Below, in pieces: positions 24,628 to 35,175 of a stretch of DNA of 64,000 nt. The DNA lies in NCBI GenBank assembly GCA_900380265.1, contig LR025083.1, positions 434,001 to 498,000 on the forward strand. Direction: 5' to 3'. This DNA is from Serratia symbiotica (lineage in GTDB: Bacteria > Pseudomonadota > Gammaproteobacteria > Enterobacterales > Enterobacteriaceae). The notes beneath the pieces are model-generated. The model did no database searches. It was not told the origin of the DNA and worked only from the letters and a program-made list of their open reading frames with translations. A program made the position numbers and the translations under genes. Each line of letters begins with the position of its first letter. The stretch's first letter is position 1.

Positions 24628-24710
24628 AAGTAAAGTTTCGGGTTTTTATGTTGCAAACGTGTCACCTGCTTCAATAGGTTTAACTTTTTTATTAACTAAA
24701 AGAGGCTGTT

Positions 24711-24959
24711 ATGGTAATAATCCGTTTGGCACGCGGTGGCGCTAAAAAGCGCCCGTTCTATCAAGTAGTAGTCACCGATAGTCGAAATGCGCGTGATGGT
24801 TGTTTTATTGAGCGAGTAGGCTTTTTTAACCCGATTGCAACTCGTCAGGTTGAAGCGCTACGCTTGGATCTGGGTCGTATAGAACATTGGATCGGCCTAG
24901 GTGCAGTCATCTCTGATCGCGTTCAAACGCTTATCAAAGATGCAAAGAAAGCTGCATGA
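24711..24959 (+). CDS. rpsP: Small ribosomal subunit protein bS16
   Basis: An 82-residue 30S assembly protein, the same length as in E. coli, with [28 protein letters not shown] and ISDRV in order. AGAGG lies 6 bases before ATG. It is first in the classic operon rpsP-rimM-trmD-rplS. Its stop codon overlaps the rimM start (ATGA), which is tighter than in E. coli, where a short gap separates them. Confidence 0.97.
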   Translation: MVIIRLARGGAKKRPFYQVVVTDSRNARDGCFIERVGFFNPIATRQVEALRLDLGRIEHWIGLGAVISDRVQTLIKDAKKAA

Positions 24960-25522
24960 TCCGTCGCGGTGCTCCGAAAAAACAACCGGAACCGGCAACT
25001 CCTGAGCACCCAGTTGTACTCGGCAAAATGGGGTGTGTTTACGGTATAATGGGTTGGCTGAAGATTTTTTCATCAACAGAAAATGCTGAAAGCATTTTCG
25101 ACTATACACCTTGGTTTATCTACCAGTTTCATCAGTGGAAGTATATCGAGTGGGAAGATTGGAAGCGGCATAGTGAAGATTTTATTATCAAAATCAAAGG
25201 TATAGACGATAGGGCCGAGGCCAGCTTTCTGACTCATCGTGAGATAATAGTAGATTCTAATCATCTCCCTCCGTTGGAGGCGGATGATTATTACTGGAAA
25301 GACTTAATAGGTTGTCAGGTAGTTACTATTATCGGTTATGAATTAGGTATAGTTATCGATATGATTGAAACAGGTGCTAATGATGTGATGGTTGTGCAAG
25401 CCAACTTGCAAGATAGGTTTAGAATGACAGAGCGGTTGCTTCCGTTTGTTCACAAACAGGTTGTCAAGATAGTCGATCTTACTGCTCGACTTATTGAAGT
25501 AGATTGGGATCCAGGGTTTTGA
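24956..25522 (+). CDS. rimM: 16S rRNA maturation protein RimM
   Basis: Helps mature the 3' head domain of 16S rRNA and the 30S subunit. The 188 residues (E. coli 182) carry [21 protein letters not shown] in the N-terminal barrel and [11 protein letters not shown] and IEVDWDPGF in the PRC barrel. The start overlaps the rpsP stop by 4 bp and lacks a strong Shine-Dalgarno, so translational coupling is likely. The first 18 residues (basic, proline-rich) do not match E. coli and look like an extension formed by loss of the spacer. Confidence 0.93.
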   Translation: MIRRGAPKKQPEPATPEHPVVLGKMGCVYGIMGWLKIFSSTENAESIFDYTPWFIYQFHQWKYIEWEDWKRHSEDFIIKIKGIDDRAEASFLTHREIIVDSNHLPPLEADDYYWKDLIGCQVVTIIGYELGIVIDMIETGANDVMVVQANLQDRFRMTERLLPFVHKQVVKIVDLTARLIEVDWDPGF

Positions 25523-25572
25523 TCTCTAAATCATAAGGTCAAAGCTACTGGGACCACAGTAAGGATTCGCTG

Positions 25573-26358
25573 GTGTTCATTGGTATTATAAGTCTGTTTC
25601 CAGAAATGTTTCGCGCCATTACTGATTACGGTGTTACTGGTCGGGCAGTAAAAAGCCACCTCCTGAAGATAGAGTATTGGAACCCGCGTGATTTCACCTA
25701 TGATAGGTATGGTACCGTTGACGATCGCCCATATGGCGGCGGACCTGGGATGTTGATGATGGTACAACCTTTGCGAGCAGCCATTAACGCAGCAAAAACA
25801 GTAGCTGCTGAGGGCACAAAAGTCATTTATCTTTCGCCTCAGGGCAGAAAGTTAGATCAAACTGGTGTGCGCGAACTAGCGAATAATCAGAAAATGATTC
25901 TAGTGTGTGGGCGATACGAAGGGATAGATGAGCGCGTGATCCAAATGGAAATTGATGAAGAATGGTCAATCGGCGATTACGTAGTGAGTGGAGGGGAATT
26001 GCCTGCAATGACCCTGATTGATTCAGTCGCCCGTTTGATACCCGATGTGTTGGGGAATCGGGCGTCGGCAGAAGAAGACTCTTTTACTAAAGGAGTACTA
26101 GACTGCCCGCACTATACCCGTCCAGAAGTGGTGGAGGGTATGGAAGTTCCAAAGGTCCTGCTTTCAGGAAACCATGCCAATATACGTCGCTGGCGATTAA
26201 AACATAGGTTGGGCCTGACCTGGCTTAGAAGACCTGACCTGATAGAATGTTTAGTTCTGACTGAAGAACAAGCGGTGTTACTGGCTGAGTTCCAAGGAGA
26301 GTATCTGAGTACAGAGAACAAGAGTATTAAGGAAACCTGTAGCATCAGACGAAAGTGA
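25573..26358 (+). CDS. trmD: tRNA (guanine-37-N1)-methyltransferase
   Basis: Methylates G37 next to the anticodon of a subset of tRNAs using S-adenosylmethionine and so prevents +1 frameshifting. The 261 residues (E. coli 255) have the SPOUT knot signatures [24 protein letters not shown] and [15 protein letters not shown]. The start is GTG at 25573, replacing ATG of E. coli [21 protein letters not shown] lies about 8 bases upstream. It is third in the rpsP operon, with a 50-bp gap after rimM. Confidence 0.96.
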   Translation: MFIGIISLFPEMFRAITDYGVTGRAVKSHLLKIEYWNPRDFTYDRYGTVDDRPYGGGPGMLMMVQPLRAAINAAKTVAAEGTKVIYLSPQGRKLDQTGVRELANNQKMILVCGRYEGIDERVIQMEIDEEWSIGDYVVSGGELPAMTLIDSVARLIPDVLGNRASAEEDSFTKGVLDCPHYTRPEVVEGMEVPKVLLSGNHANIRRWRLKHRLGLTWLRRPDLIECLVLTEEQAVLLAEFQGEYLSTENKSIKETCSIRRK

Positions 26359-26390
26359 CATATCAGTTTACCTAGGGTAAAATACATATT

Positions 26391-26738
26391 ATGAGCAAGC
26401 TTATTAAGCAACTTGAGCAAGAGCAGATGAAACAGAACATACCCGTATTCCGTCCGGGTGATTCCTTGGAAGTTAAGGTGTGGGTTGTTGAAGGTAACAA
26501 AAAACGTCTGCAAGCATTCGAGGGTGTAGTTATCGCTATCCGTAATCGTGGTCTGCATTCTGCATTCACTGTTCGTAAAATTTCCAATGGAGAAGGGGTT
26601 GAACGGGTATTCCAGACTTACTCCCCAATAATTGATAGTATTTTTATTAAGCGCCGTGGAGCCGTTCGAAAAGCTAAATTGTACTATCTACGTAAGCGTA
26701 CTGGCAAGGCGGCTCGTATCAAAGAGCGCCTTAACTAA
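26391..26738 (+). CDS. rplS: Large ribosomal subunit protein bL19
   Basis: A 115-residue 50S protein at the subunit interface, the same length as in E. coli and nearly identical ([49 protein letters not shown]). It is last in the rpsP operon, 32 bp after trmD. An inverted repeat AGGCCT-GTATTT-AGGCCT at 26779-26796 lies 40 bp after the stop, without a T-tract. Confidence 0.97.
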   Translation: MSKLIKQLEQEQMKQNIPVFRPGDSLEVKVWVVEGNKKRLQAFEGVVIAIRNRGLHSAFTVRKISNGEGVERVFQTYSPIIDSIFIKRRGAVRKAKLYYLRKRTGKAARIKERLN

Positions 26739-27023
26739 GCTAGACCTAATGTTCTCTTATAAAAACAATAATGATTTGAGGCCTGTATTTAGGCCTACTG
26801 AGCGCCTCGCCTCTTCATGTAAACCCTGATTGTCCATGTTATTACCCATGTATTCTCATGCCTGGATTAGACAGAACTTTTGTTATACCTAGAGGTTGCT
26901 ATTTGGTTGATAGAGCATCTTATAATCCGTCATTTAGTGTAAACAGAATACATTAACTTACGGAAGCCCATTTTTATCCCATCACACCCGAGATCGAAAG
27001 TATTAGAATGACTAAGTATGGCT

Positions 27024-27051
27024 TCATACATCAAACAGCCTTGATGTATGA
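27024..27051. repeat. 11-bp perfect hairpin
   Basis: TCATACATCAA (27024-27034), loop ACAGCC, TTGATGTATGA (27041-27051). There is no T-tract on either strand and no adjacent intact gene. Confidence 0.9.
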
Positions 27052-28221
27052 CATGAATTGATCACGGGGGTTATAGGCCGTAGACGAGTGTCACTGATAT
27101 TGAGGCGAACGGTTTTCGTATGCTCTGTCACCAGGAGTTTGCTATTATAATTTATGGTATAAGCCATCCGTACTGATAATTGATTGTTGATCGCTAAGTG
27201 TAGGCTAGTTTCTGAGTTCAGTGTGATAGGTTTATTGTCAGCTTAGAATCACCTAAGTAATTTTAGTATTATCAGTCGCTTGCTATGAGTAGTTTGTTGC
27301 GCCACAGCCTTTGCTTTGGCGAAACGTCCTCAGGTATGATTGAGGCCTCCGGCTACCGCGACTAAATAGTACAGGTGAGTAGCTGACTTGCGTATGCAAA
27401 CGTTATTATTATAACCGCCTGTCGATATGGCGTGAGCATCCGTAAGTATTGCAAGTTCGATCAGCCGGCTGCGTTAGCCAAATAAGTAGTTGCGATAATT
27501 CAAGTTGTAACAGTTCCGGCTACTTACCGAGGCTTTTAGAGAAAACATGAGTTGGAGGAAGTGGTATTATTAGTTTTTCCACATATCTGGCGATCTAGCA
27601 TCGCTGGCGCATTCAGTCATTTTTGTGCCGACACTTACTCCACCTGGAGTTTTGTAAATTGCTAAAGGATGCGTTGTAATCGCGTAATCCGGGATCTTGA
27701 AATGGCTTTGTAGTTGGGTGGCCAGCTCGTATATACTTGGACAGTCTGTCGTAGGTGAGGGATATAGGAGTACTAAAAAGTTACTAAGAGCCAGATCAAG
27801 AAGGCTAGCACTACGAAAATCTGAATCCAGTATTCTAAAATTAGAATATAAAAAAAGATTGTTAATGATGATTTTAAATTATGTAACGACTATGATACTG
27901 ATAATAGCTTAGTAATTTTAATACAACAACCTCATTTATTGCAGGTTATTCTAATACATTAATCCTCTCTCATAGCATAGCGAGCTATGAGCTCTGCATT
28001 TTATTAGTCGTTGCTGCTTAGTTTTATTTCAATTTTTATTGAGGATTCTACCTGTGGTTTTTGTACAGAAATATTTTTATTGTCTATTTAATCTATTTGA
28101 TTAAGGTGTATATAATACATTAATTGTATGCACTTTTAGCACTTTCATCTCTTAGGCATTATTTCATTTATGGGAGTAATGATGCTATGAGACATTTAGG
28201 GCATATTTATAGTAAACTAGA

Positions 28222-28245
28222 ATATTATCCTGCTCAGGATAATAT
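28222..28245. repeat. 10-bp perfect hairpin
   Basis: ATATTATCCT, loop GCTC (28232-28235), AGGATAATAT. It lies in non-coding DNA with no terminator-like tail. Confidence 0.9.
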
Positions 28246-28393
28246 CTAAATGGAAGCTAGCAAAGACAGAAAGACAATTCTATAAAATACGAGCTATATC
28301 ATCTACATTTTGTACAGAGGATGGATTTGATCACGTTCTAATAACTCAAGAATAAATTTTATATAATTATCAATATTAAAAATAAAATCGCTA

Positions 28394-28422
28394 CTGCCGA
28401 ATGTAACTCTGATATTCGGCAG
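28394..28422. repeat. 9-bp perfect hairpin
   Basis: CTGCCGAAT (28394-28402) pairs with ATTCGGCAG (28414-28422) across an 11-base loop. Confidence 0.88.
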
Positions 28423-28599
28423 AGCCGCGATCACCGAATTCTGGCAATATGTGGACTTTGTTCCACCTGATAATCGATGATGCGATGCTGCATTTCGCTC
28501 ATCATTTAGTAACCGTGCTGATTTCATTAATCGATCAAATATTTAACATTATCGATATCTATCTTGATAGAGTAACACTATTGTTGTGTGTGAGTGGTT

Positions 28600-29200
28600 G
28601 ATCATCTCGCCTAGAGAATGGAGGTTTGTCGGATATACAAGATGGCTTCTATATAGGTGGCCGCCTACTGGTTGGTTTAGCTGGTATAGTATCGACGTTT
28701 CGTCGGGCGGTGGATCTAAACAGCTTTAATAGGTTGGAGGACCCGTGCAGTAAGTTTAAGATAAGTGCGTGGACTGCCGACTCCATCAATGCAGCGTGAT
28801 ATGCCTTTAGGTTGGTAGGTAGCAGTTGGCTTTAAAAAGAGGAATGCTGTGTTTTGAGATACACATAAAGGCATGTCTGGCGCCGGCCAGGCTATACGAT
28901 GTTATCGTCATTAACCACAGGCAGATGGCAGGTATACGTGCTGCATTCCAAGCACGTCAGGATTTGTCATCTAATCTATAGCGATAGGAAGGCGAGAACC
29001 TATAGTGTTTATATAGCGGCTATTAAGCCAAGATACGGGCTCTAAAAGTTAATTCATCATCGATTATAAATTGCAGCTATGGCACTCGAATAAAGATTAT
29101 CGATCTCAGTAGATCAGCTATTCACGGGAAGTTAAGCAGAGATTAAAGTGGGTAACTGTTCGAACACTGTTATGATCGCAGACACCGACCGGTATGAAAG
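28600..29200 (+). pseudogene. aroF: aroF (DAHP synthase) fossil
   Basis: Two ordered matches to E. coli AroF in DNA with no open frame. TTTAGCTGGT near 28675 occurs verbatim in the codons for LFSWSAIGARTT. From 28789 a frame reads INA..YAFRLVGSS against INAMRAAAQPHRFVGINQ. A third weak match to the DYRRQP region lies near 28985. Order and strand agree with the ancestral rplS...aroF-tyrA arrangement, and the tyrA fossil follows. The limits are approximate; the gene probably began upstream of 28600. DAHP synthase starts the shikimate pathway. Confidence 0.55.
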
Positions 29201-29249
29201 TCACCAGTTCTTCTAAAAACCTCCCTCAAATATGAGTCACGGTATTTCC

Positions 29250-29840
29250 GTGACTGGCTAATTTATTAACTAAGAGAGCAACTAGGGTCTGGTGATTCAG
29301 GATATCCATAGGGAGCTTGGTCTATCCTGATGTTTGTATTGGACAGTAAAGAGCTATAGTGCTGCGCTGAGAACCTTTCTCACTTAAATCAATGTTATGA
29401 GGCAAAGAAGTACTCGAGGTGTTGGTCGAATGACTATAATGCATGTCGGTCATCGGTGAAGTGAAAGGTATTACAGGTTGTCAGGTATGTACATAAATCC
29501 GAAGTGGCGATGCTTGCATGATCGCCGTAATGAGGCGGAAACGTTCAGCGTATCGGTGGATTTGTATAAGACGCATTCTGCCTACGAATCCGTCAGTCTT
29601 CTAACAATAACAATCGCACAGGTTTTAACAACTGTAGGAATTGAATTACGGGCTCTTGTGATTATTCCAGGGCTTGCCAAATATGACGGTCATTAAGTTT
29701 CACCTCGAGTTATTCGGCGATCGGTTTGATATACTAGAGCAAGGGGAGAGGGCCTTGCTGAATCAATGGCTGAGACATACAATTGAGGTGATCAGTATGT
29801 TTTTGTATTCGAATTTTGCGAATAGGTGATTAGTAGGCCG
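29250..29840 (+). pseudogene. tyrA: tyrA (chorismate mutase-prephenate dehydrogenase) fossil
   Basis: From 29701 to about 29805 one frame runs 35 codons without a stop and reads LFGDRFDILEQGERALLN against the TyrA C-terminal RFGEAIELLEQGDKQAFI, continuing with conserved spacing. The rest of the gene upstream is unreadable by eye, so the start is only an estimate. It follows the aroF fossil, as in E. coli. Confidence 0.7.
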
Positions 29841-30689
29841 CTAGCGAGTTGTCCGCCTGTCTTACAGTGGATTTGGAATCAGAAAAATTACTCATTTAAT
29901 TTTATTTAGGTTGTTTACGGTATTTCGGTGTTTAGATGCTATCTAATACGTGGGCAGTATATAAGGGTGCGCTAAGCAACGCCTACTCTATTGCTATAGA
30001 CAGAGATCGGAAAACGATTAGTGTTTGTGGGGGCAAACTAAAAGGGTGGTGCGTGTTTACGCTGCATCGATTCTATCTATGATATAGAATATGCATGTGT
30101 TTAAGCGTTTCACCATTTACTATCTTTAGCTTCGGCTGAATTTAGCGGCAGGTAATGTGCAATTAAAAGTGCTATTAGCAATTTCTTTATCGATTTATCG
30201 CTTAGAATTAGCGATACGTTTCTAATTTTTTGTGAAAAATCCAAACTTCCAGCCGACATCATCATCTTCTGATGCGTAACCCGATATCTCGCCGATTAAA
30301 TTTTACTACTAGTGTTTCTCTAAGGCGGTAAAGTTGTTAGAGAATAATTGCAAGTAGATGTCTATTGAAAATTTTCATAAATTGGCGCACTAGTTTAGGA
30401 CACACTGGTTAAGTATTTATGCTTACACGTTCTTGATAGAAAACTGTATATTCTTGGGAAGGTCACAGATAGTTGAATATTAGATGAAGGAACAGTTTTT
30501 ATTATCCAAACTTTCTATAATTCTTTAACTAATACTACTTAAAGCTTGCGTAATAACTCAAGACTTTCAGCAAGCAGGTAATAGGTACTGTATCCTGCAG
30601 TACTTCCTGCCTTGCCCAGCATGGCAGTTATTTTGTACATCGATATTCAACATCTTTTGTAAAGGGTTGTTATGAACTTGCATTTATTC

Positions 30690-30711
30690 CGACTTTACCA
30701 TGGTAAAGTCG
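30690..30711. repeat. 22-bp perfect palindrome
   Basis: A 22-base perfect palindrome (11-bp arms, no spacer) centred on CCATGG at 30698-30703. No neighbouring gene explains it as an operator or terminator. Confidence 0.9.
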
Positions 30712-31201
30712 TTATCTAACAACACTAATTATGCTGCTATGCATGTACTAGACTGCTGAGAAGGATATGATTAGATTTGTGTTGGTTGGTACTTCTTCGA
30801 GAATGTTAATCTCTTATCTCGTTGGGCGGCAACGAGGCTATCTTCTATTTTTAGTTCACTCAGTTATGTTTGAATCCCTGTAAGGTATACAAGACCGCAC
30901 TAGCTAAATGGTATTTTCTTGTTAATGCTTATGATCTCAGCTTGGCAAATTTGTTAGGGTTGTAGTTGTATTTTAGCTATATCGGGTTTCTATAGAGATA
31001 GAAAAATGTATTGGCTGCTATTTTGAAAGCATTGCAAATGGCCGTAGTCGTTTTGATCTAAGTTAGATCACTGTCTTGTTCACGAGAGCCCAGTAATCAA
31101 TCATGTTACTCAATGTATTTATGATCAAGATATTTGTGTGATGTCATAAAGCATAAGGTTGTTAAAAAAGTAGCACTCTGTTTAGATAGAATAGAGTAGC
31201 G

Positions 31202-31315
31202 TACTCGTCCTGTTGGGTGTCAGATTAGAAAGGTGCCCTAGGGTTGTTGGTACCGGGATTCGTTCAATTTATTGAATTGGCACTTAAAGGATAGCACGCC
31301 GACAGGATACGAGTA
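31202..31315. repeat. 114-nt nested inverted-repeat structure
   Basis: TACTCGT+CCTGTTGG at 31202-31216 pairs with CCGACAGG-AT-ACGAGTA at 31299-31315: 15 bp with one G-T pair and a 2-base bulge. Inside it, GTGCC (31233-31237) pairs with GGCAC (31279-31283), enclosing a small hairpin TTCAAT-TT-ATTGAA (31263-31276). It could be a relic of a structured RNA or leader; I do not recognise it. Confidence 0.6.
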
Positions 31316-32002
31316 AGATTTTTGATGCCGTATAGAAGCGGTAGTGCAACGTATTAGGTGAATGAGTTAATTAAGGTAATGCTGAAATAAAGGCTGTTGG
31401 ATGATCACCGAATCTTCGATATTTAGTTTAAATAATTGGACAGTCAAGAGACTGTAAGACCCTGCACGTTGGGTAGCGATTAGTCTATCCATTATATCAC
31501 GTTCACGCTTTTTAACTCGAATGGGTTGGTTGGAGTACAGTTTTGTATTCAGGCTTGTAATGCTAATTCACGCTGCTTTGCCAGTAGGGCTAACAGATTT
31601 GGACCTAGATTGCTAATGCGATTACCACTCTTAATAAGGGGCTTTTATTCAGAATTAGCTTTCTTTATTTTACACATTATAAAAGCGAGCAATGCTTTCT
31701 ATTTTAAAGTCACTCGTGTATTCCACACTTTACTTACGTGCCCATTAAATGGACTAAATTCGATTTTGTACCCGATTCAGGCTATTCATTTTTATATTTA
31801 TCTGCTGGTTGTTGTGGTAGTAGGTTTGTTTTTACTGGTGATTGCGGTAGTGTCGTGTTTTATGCTTCTATTATGGTATTAATTCTGCTTTTACCGTACT
31901 CGAAATTTTTGGTTAGGGTATTATCTAGACATCTTTCTAGTTGATATTCCCTTAATGTATTGTGTTTCAATTTTGATTGAGACTAGTTTGTCTGAGACGG
32001 AT

Positions 32003-32047
32003 ACCCTAATTATAGGTAACAATTAGTTTGCGGCCTATAATTAGGGT
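32003..32047. repeat. 14-bp perfect hairpin
   Basis: ACCCTAATTATAGG (32003-32016) pairs perfectly with CCTATAATTAGGGT (32034-32047) around a 17-base loop. It is among the longest perfect stems in the window, more than 1 kb from any intact gene. Confidence 0.92.
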
Positions 32048-33064
32048 TTAGGTAAAAATAGGTCTATTTCAGACCAGGTTCAGTGGGATGAGTAATTATA
32101 CTCTTACAACATTGCCTTGATATTGTACAGTTACAGAGACATCTCTAAATATAGAGATCGGGTTTTGATTTTACCTGACGCGCCAGCGTGTAGCGTTGGA
32201 ACCGACTTTATGGGTTGCCGTTTGTATCTGTAGAATTAACATGTTAGGCTAAGCTCTTGAAACACAAAGAGCTATAGTTACTGTATATTACTAATATTGT
32301 TTCGTGTCAGGAAGAATGTGAGCTCACCTTATTCATCTAATTTTGAACTTTGTTATGATCTAGTCCATAGTCTTGCATCTTGCATGCCAAGAGGTACAGG
32401 TAGGTATACCTGTATCGTCTTAATAGTGATTAAATAATACCACCATTGAGTACTCTTGCCTTTAATAACGGGCGCTATAGTGACCTGGCGTTAGTTGCCA
32501 GTCATACATGGTATGGGTGATTTGATCATATACAGTGTATTTTTAGATTATAGATCTCAATGCATCCGTTACTTTTTTATTTGATCTTCTGTTCTCCTCT
32601 CACACAGGCATGCAATTTTCAGGGAAATATTCTCGTTTCCTAGCTTTTGACTGGTTTATTATTAACAGGGAAATATGGAGGTTGGTTGTATAGCTTTCTA
32701 GCTATGAATATGCTCTTTTTTGACTTAACTCGCCATCCAGTTCTACTGTCACTCAGGATGCAGGTGGCGCCCGAACGATAAAGATAGCTATTTAGCAGGG
32801 CTACACCCAAGAGCGTACGATACATAGTAGTAGTTTGTTGTTCTCACAGGTTGAGCCTGCATCCAGACAGAACGTACTTTTTAAACTCGGCAGAGTTAGC
32901 TCTAGTTTTATGCTAAACCTATTTACACGTTTTAATTTCTATTCCTAAGTGTCTTTCGGGGTTGAACTGTGGTTCAGCTACATAGATTGGCTGTTGTGAA
33001 TGTCTATTGCTGTGCCAGCACTCATAAACAGTTCCCGATGGGAACTGAAAGAGTATTTTCTACT

Positions 33065-33091
33065 CCGATTCAACACTAAATTTTGAATCGG
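33065..33091. repeat. 9-bp hairpin downstream of bamD
   Basis: CCGATTCAA and TTGAATCGG flank a 9-base loop, about 250 bp beyond the bamD stop (minus strand). Another hairpin, CAGTTCCC-GAT-GGGAACTG, is at 33029-33047. Neither has a T-tract on the minus strand. Confidence 0.8.
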
Positions 33092-33339
33092 TCGATGTCT
33101 GACCTATGGGTTTAGTGTGTTTTAGGAGGCTTTACTGTTAGCCTTCGGCTTCTTTATCACAGGGCCGCCTCCTGATCACGATAAAGTAAAAGAATGCAGA
33201 GGAACAGCATACAGGTCATTTGTATACTTTCCTATCTGAGATAAACGTCTTATAAAGAAACTTTTATTTTATATACTGAAATGGGATGGGAAACTAGGTG
33301 GCTGGTAATTCATTTTTCTATTTATACTAGATTAGCGGC

Positions 33340-34071
33340 TTATAGTGGATTAGCGGCGATTACTTTTGCTACTTTTTCTGCCTCGCTATTGAGTTGTAAC
33401 TGGGTATAAGCATGCTCCATTAATGGTAGCGCGTCCCGTATTGCCTTAGTGTCCGGGTATTTACGTAGCATCTCTTCAATACGATTAATGGCCGCGACGT
33501 AAGCACCACGTTTGCTGTAGTACTTCGCGACTGCCAGTTCATATTTGGCTAGACGGTGTTTTAGATAAACCAATCGATTTTTTGCGTCGGTTACGTACTG
33601 GCTGTGAGGCGAGTGCTGGATAAGTTGGGTGAAATCTTGGAATGCGGCATAAGCATGCTTTGGATCACGATCTGAGCGATCGATACCGAAGAAGCCTTGC
33701 AAAGTGTTTTCATCTAGCTTCGTATCAACTAACCCACGCATGTACATCACATAATCAATGTTCGGGTGTGTTGGATTTAGGCGTATAAACCGATCGATAG
33801 ACATCTGAGCTAGTGGTAAATCGCCAGATTTATAGCAGGCATAAATCAGATCTAGTTGCACCTGTTGGGCATATGGGCCGAAGGGATAGCGGTTATCTAA
33901 CAGCTCGAGTAGGGTGATAGCGCCCTTAAAATTATCGACTTGCATTTTGTACTGGGCATTAGAATAAATTTCAGCAAGTGGGTTGTCAAGAATGGTGTGC
34001 TTGGTAGTGGCGCATCCTGATAGCACTAAGACTAAACTGGCTACCGTCACTAGATGTTTGATAGGTGCCAT
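33340..34071 (-). CDS. bamD: Outer-membrane assembly lipoprotein BamD
   Basis: Essential lipoprotein of the BAM complex that inserts beta-barrel proteins into the outer membrane. Its 243 residues (E. coli 245) start with a lipoprotein signal whose lipobox LSGC places the acylated cysteine at residue 20. TPR-like helical repeats follow, with [11 protein letters not shown]-type ([22 protein letters not shown]), [21 protein letters not shown] and [12 protein letters not shown] blocks. GAGGT lies 11 bases before ATG. It is divergent from rluD across a 125-bp promoter region, as in E. coli. Retention implies that outer-membrane proteins are still assembled. Confidence 0.96.
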   Translation of the reverse strand: MAPIKHLVTVASLVLVLSGCATTKHTILDNPLAEIYSNAQYKMQVDNFKGAITLLELLDNRYPFGPYAQQVQLDLIYACYKSGDLPLAQMSIDRFIRLNPTHPNIDYVMYMRGLVDTKLDENTLQGFFGIDRSDRDPKHAYAAFQDFTQLIQHSPHSQYVTDAKNRLVYLKHRLAKYELAVAKYYSKRGAYVAAINRIEEMLRKYPDTKAIRDALPLMEHAYTQLQLNSEAEKVAKVIAANPL

Positions 34072-34196
34072 GACGTTTTATGACCTCAGGGTTGATTCCA
34101 GGAGACTGTCGTTAAGCTTTAAAGAAAGAAGATCTAAATAGTAGAGTATATTAAACAGCATTGCTGTTAAACCCAAAAATTAAGAAGAAGCTTCAT

Positions 34197-35174
34197 ATGG
34201 TACAAGAACTACAACTTACAGCAACCGTGTCCGAATCTCAACGTGGACAACGTTTAGATCAAGTTATAACTGAATTGTTCCCTCATTATTCACGATCTCG
34301 AATTAAAACATGGATTTTAGATAACCGAGTGCGGGTCAATAGTAAAATAGCAAGGAAGCCGAAAGAAAAAGTGTTAGGTGGGGAGATAATCACCATTGTT
34401 GCACAAATAGAGGCGGCCTTGCGATGGGAACCACAGAATATAGCTTTGGATATCTTTTATGAAGACAGCGATATCTTGGTGATCAACAAGCCGCATGATC
34501 GGGTCGTGCATCCAGGTGCAGGTAACCCAGACGCGACCATACTAAACGCATTAATTCATTACTATCCAAAAATTTCTGATGTGCCCCGTGCGGGTATTGT
34601 TCATCGTTTGGATAAAAACACTACTGGCTTGATGGTGGTGGCAAAAACTGTAAGGGCGCAAAATCGACTCGTAGAATCGTTAAAGGAGCGTGGAATCATC
34701 CGCGAATACGAAGCGGTAGCGATAGGTGCTATGATTGCTGGAGGCACTGTGGATGCACCTATCTGGCGGCATTCCAAAAAGCGCACGCATATGGTTGTGC
34801 GTCCGATGGGTAAACCAGCAGTGACCCATTATCGCATCCTAGAACACTTCCGCGACTATACTCGTCTGCGCCTGCGCTTAGAAACCGGTCGAACTCACCA
34901 GATCCGTGTTCATATGTCGCACATCAAGCACCCATTAGTTGGAGATCCGCTCTACGGCGGTCGCCCACGTTGGCCAAAAGGTGCATCAGAAGGCTTGATC
35001 ACTATTCTGCGTGGTTTTAATCGTCAGGCGCTTCATGCTAGCTATCTGGGCTTTGCCCACCCTGTCAGCGGCATAAAAATGAACTTGCACGCACCGCTTC
35101 CTCAAGACATGCTCGATTTAATTACTATGCTAAAGGCTGATAGCATAGTAATTAAAGGTAAAAAAGATTGCTAA
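34197..35174 (+). CDS. rluD: 23S rRNA pseudouridine(1911/1915/1917) synthase
   Basis: Converts three uridines of helix 69 of 23S rRNA to pseudouridine. The 325 residues (E. coli 326) include an S4-like RNA-binding domain at the N-terminus (SRSRIKTWILDNRVRVN) and the catalytic motif GIVHRLDKNTTGLMVV, whose aspartate is the nucleophile; RLETGRTHQIRVH and GDPLYGGR follow. The frame is open 12 codons further up, but ATG 34197 (MVQELQLTATVSES) matches the E. coli start. A pgeF fossil follows directly, as in the rluD-yfiH-clpB order. The nearby 23S gene is dead, so it must act on 23S rRNA made elsewhere. Confidence 0.96.
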   Translation: MVQELQLTATVSESQRGQRLDQVITELFPHYSRSRIKTWILDNRVRVNSKIARKPKEKVLGGEIITIVAQIEAALRWEPQNIALDIFYEDSDILVINKPHDRVVHPGAGNPDATILNALIHYYPKISDVPRAGIVHRLDKNTTGLMVVAKTVRAQNRLVESLKERGIIREYEAVAIGAMIAGGTVDAPIWRHSKKRTHMVVRPMGKPAVTHYRILEHFRDYTRLRLRLETGRTHQIRVHMSHIKHPLVGDPLYGGRPRWPKGASEGLITILRGFNRQALHASYLGFAHPVSGIKMNLHAPLPQDMLDLITMLKADSIVIKGKKDC

Positions 35175-35175
35175 T

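Larger units (their letters stand above)
26830..28550. other. Non-coding stretch after rplS
   Basis: About 1.7 kb without a recognisable gene, corresponding to the variable interval between rplS and aroF in relatives. It contains an 11-bp perfect hairpin at 27024-27051, a 10-bp hairpin at 28222-28245 and a 9-bp hairpin at 28394-28422. Confidence 0.6.
29841..33339. other. Non-coding interval between tyrA fossil and bamD
   Basis: About 3.5 kb without an intact gene, T-rich on +. Relatives carry pheA and raiA (minus strand) here; I could not read either. It holds a 22-bp perfect palindrome at 30690-30711, a long paired structure at 31202-31315, a 14-bp hairpin at 32003-32047, an 8-bp hairpin at 32395-32414 and a 9-bp hairpin at 33065-33091. 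Confidence 0.6.

Noticed and set aside
31526-31882. 118-codon + frame with hydrophobic C-terminal part
   Set aside because: Hydrophobicity follows from T-rich DNA; no start signal and no family resemblance.
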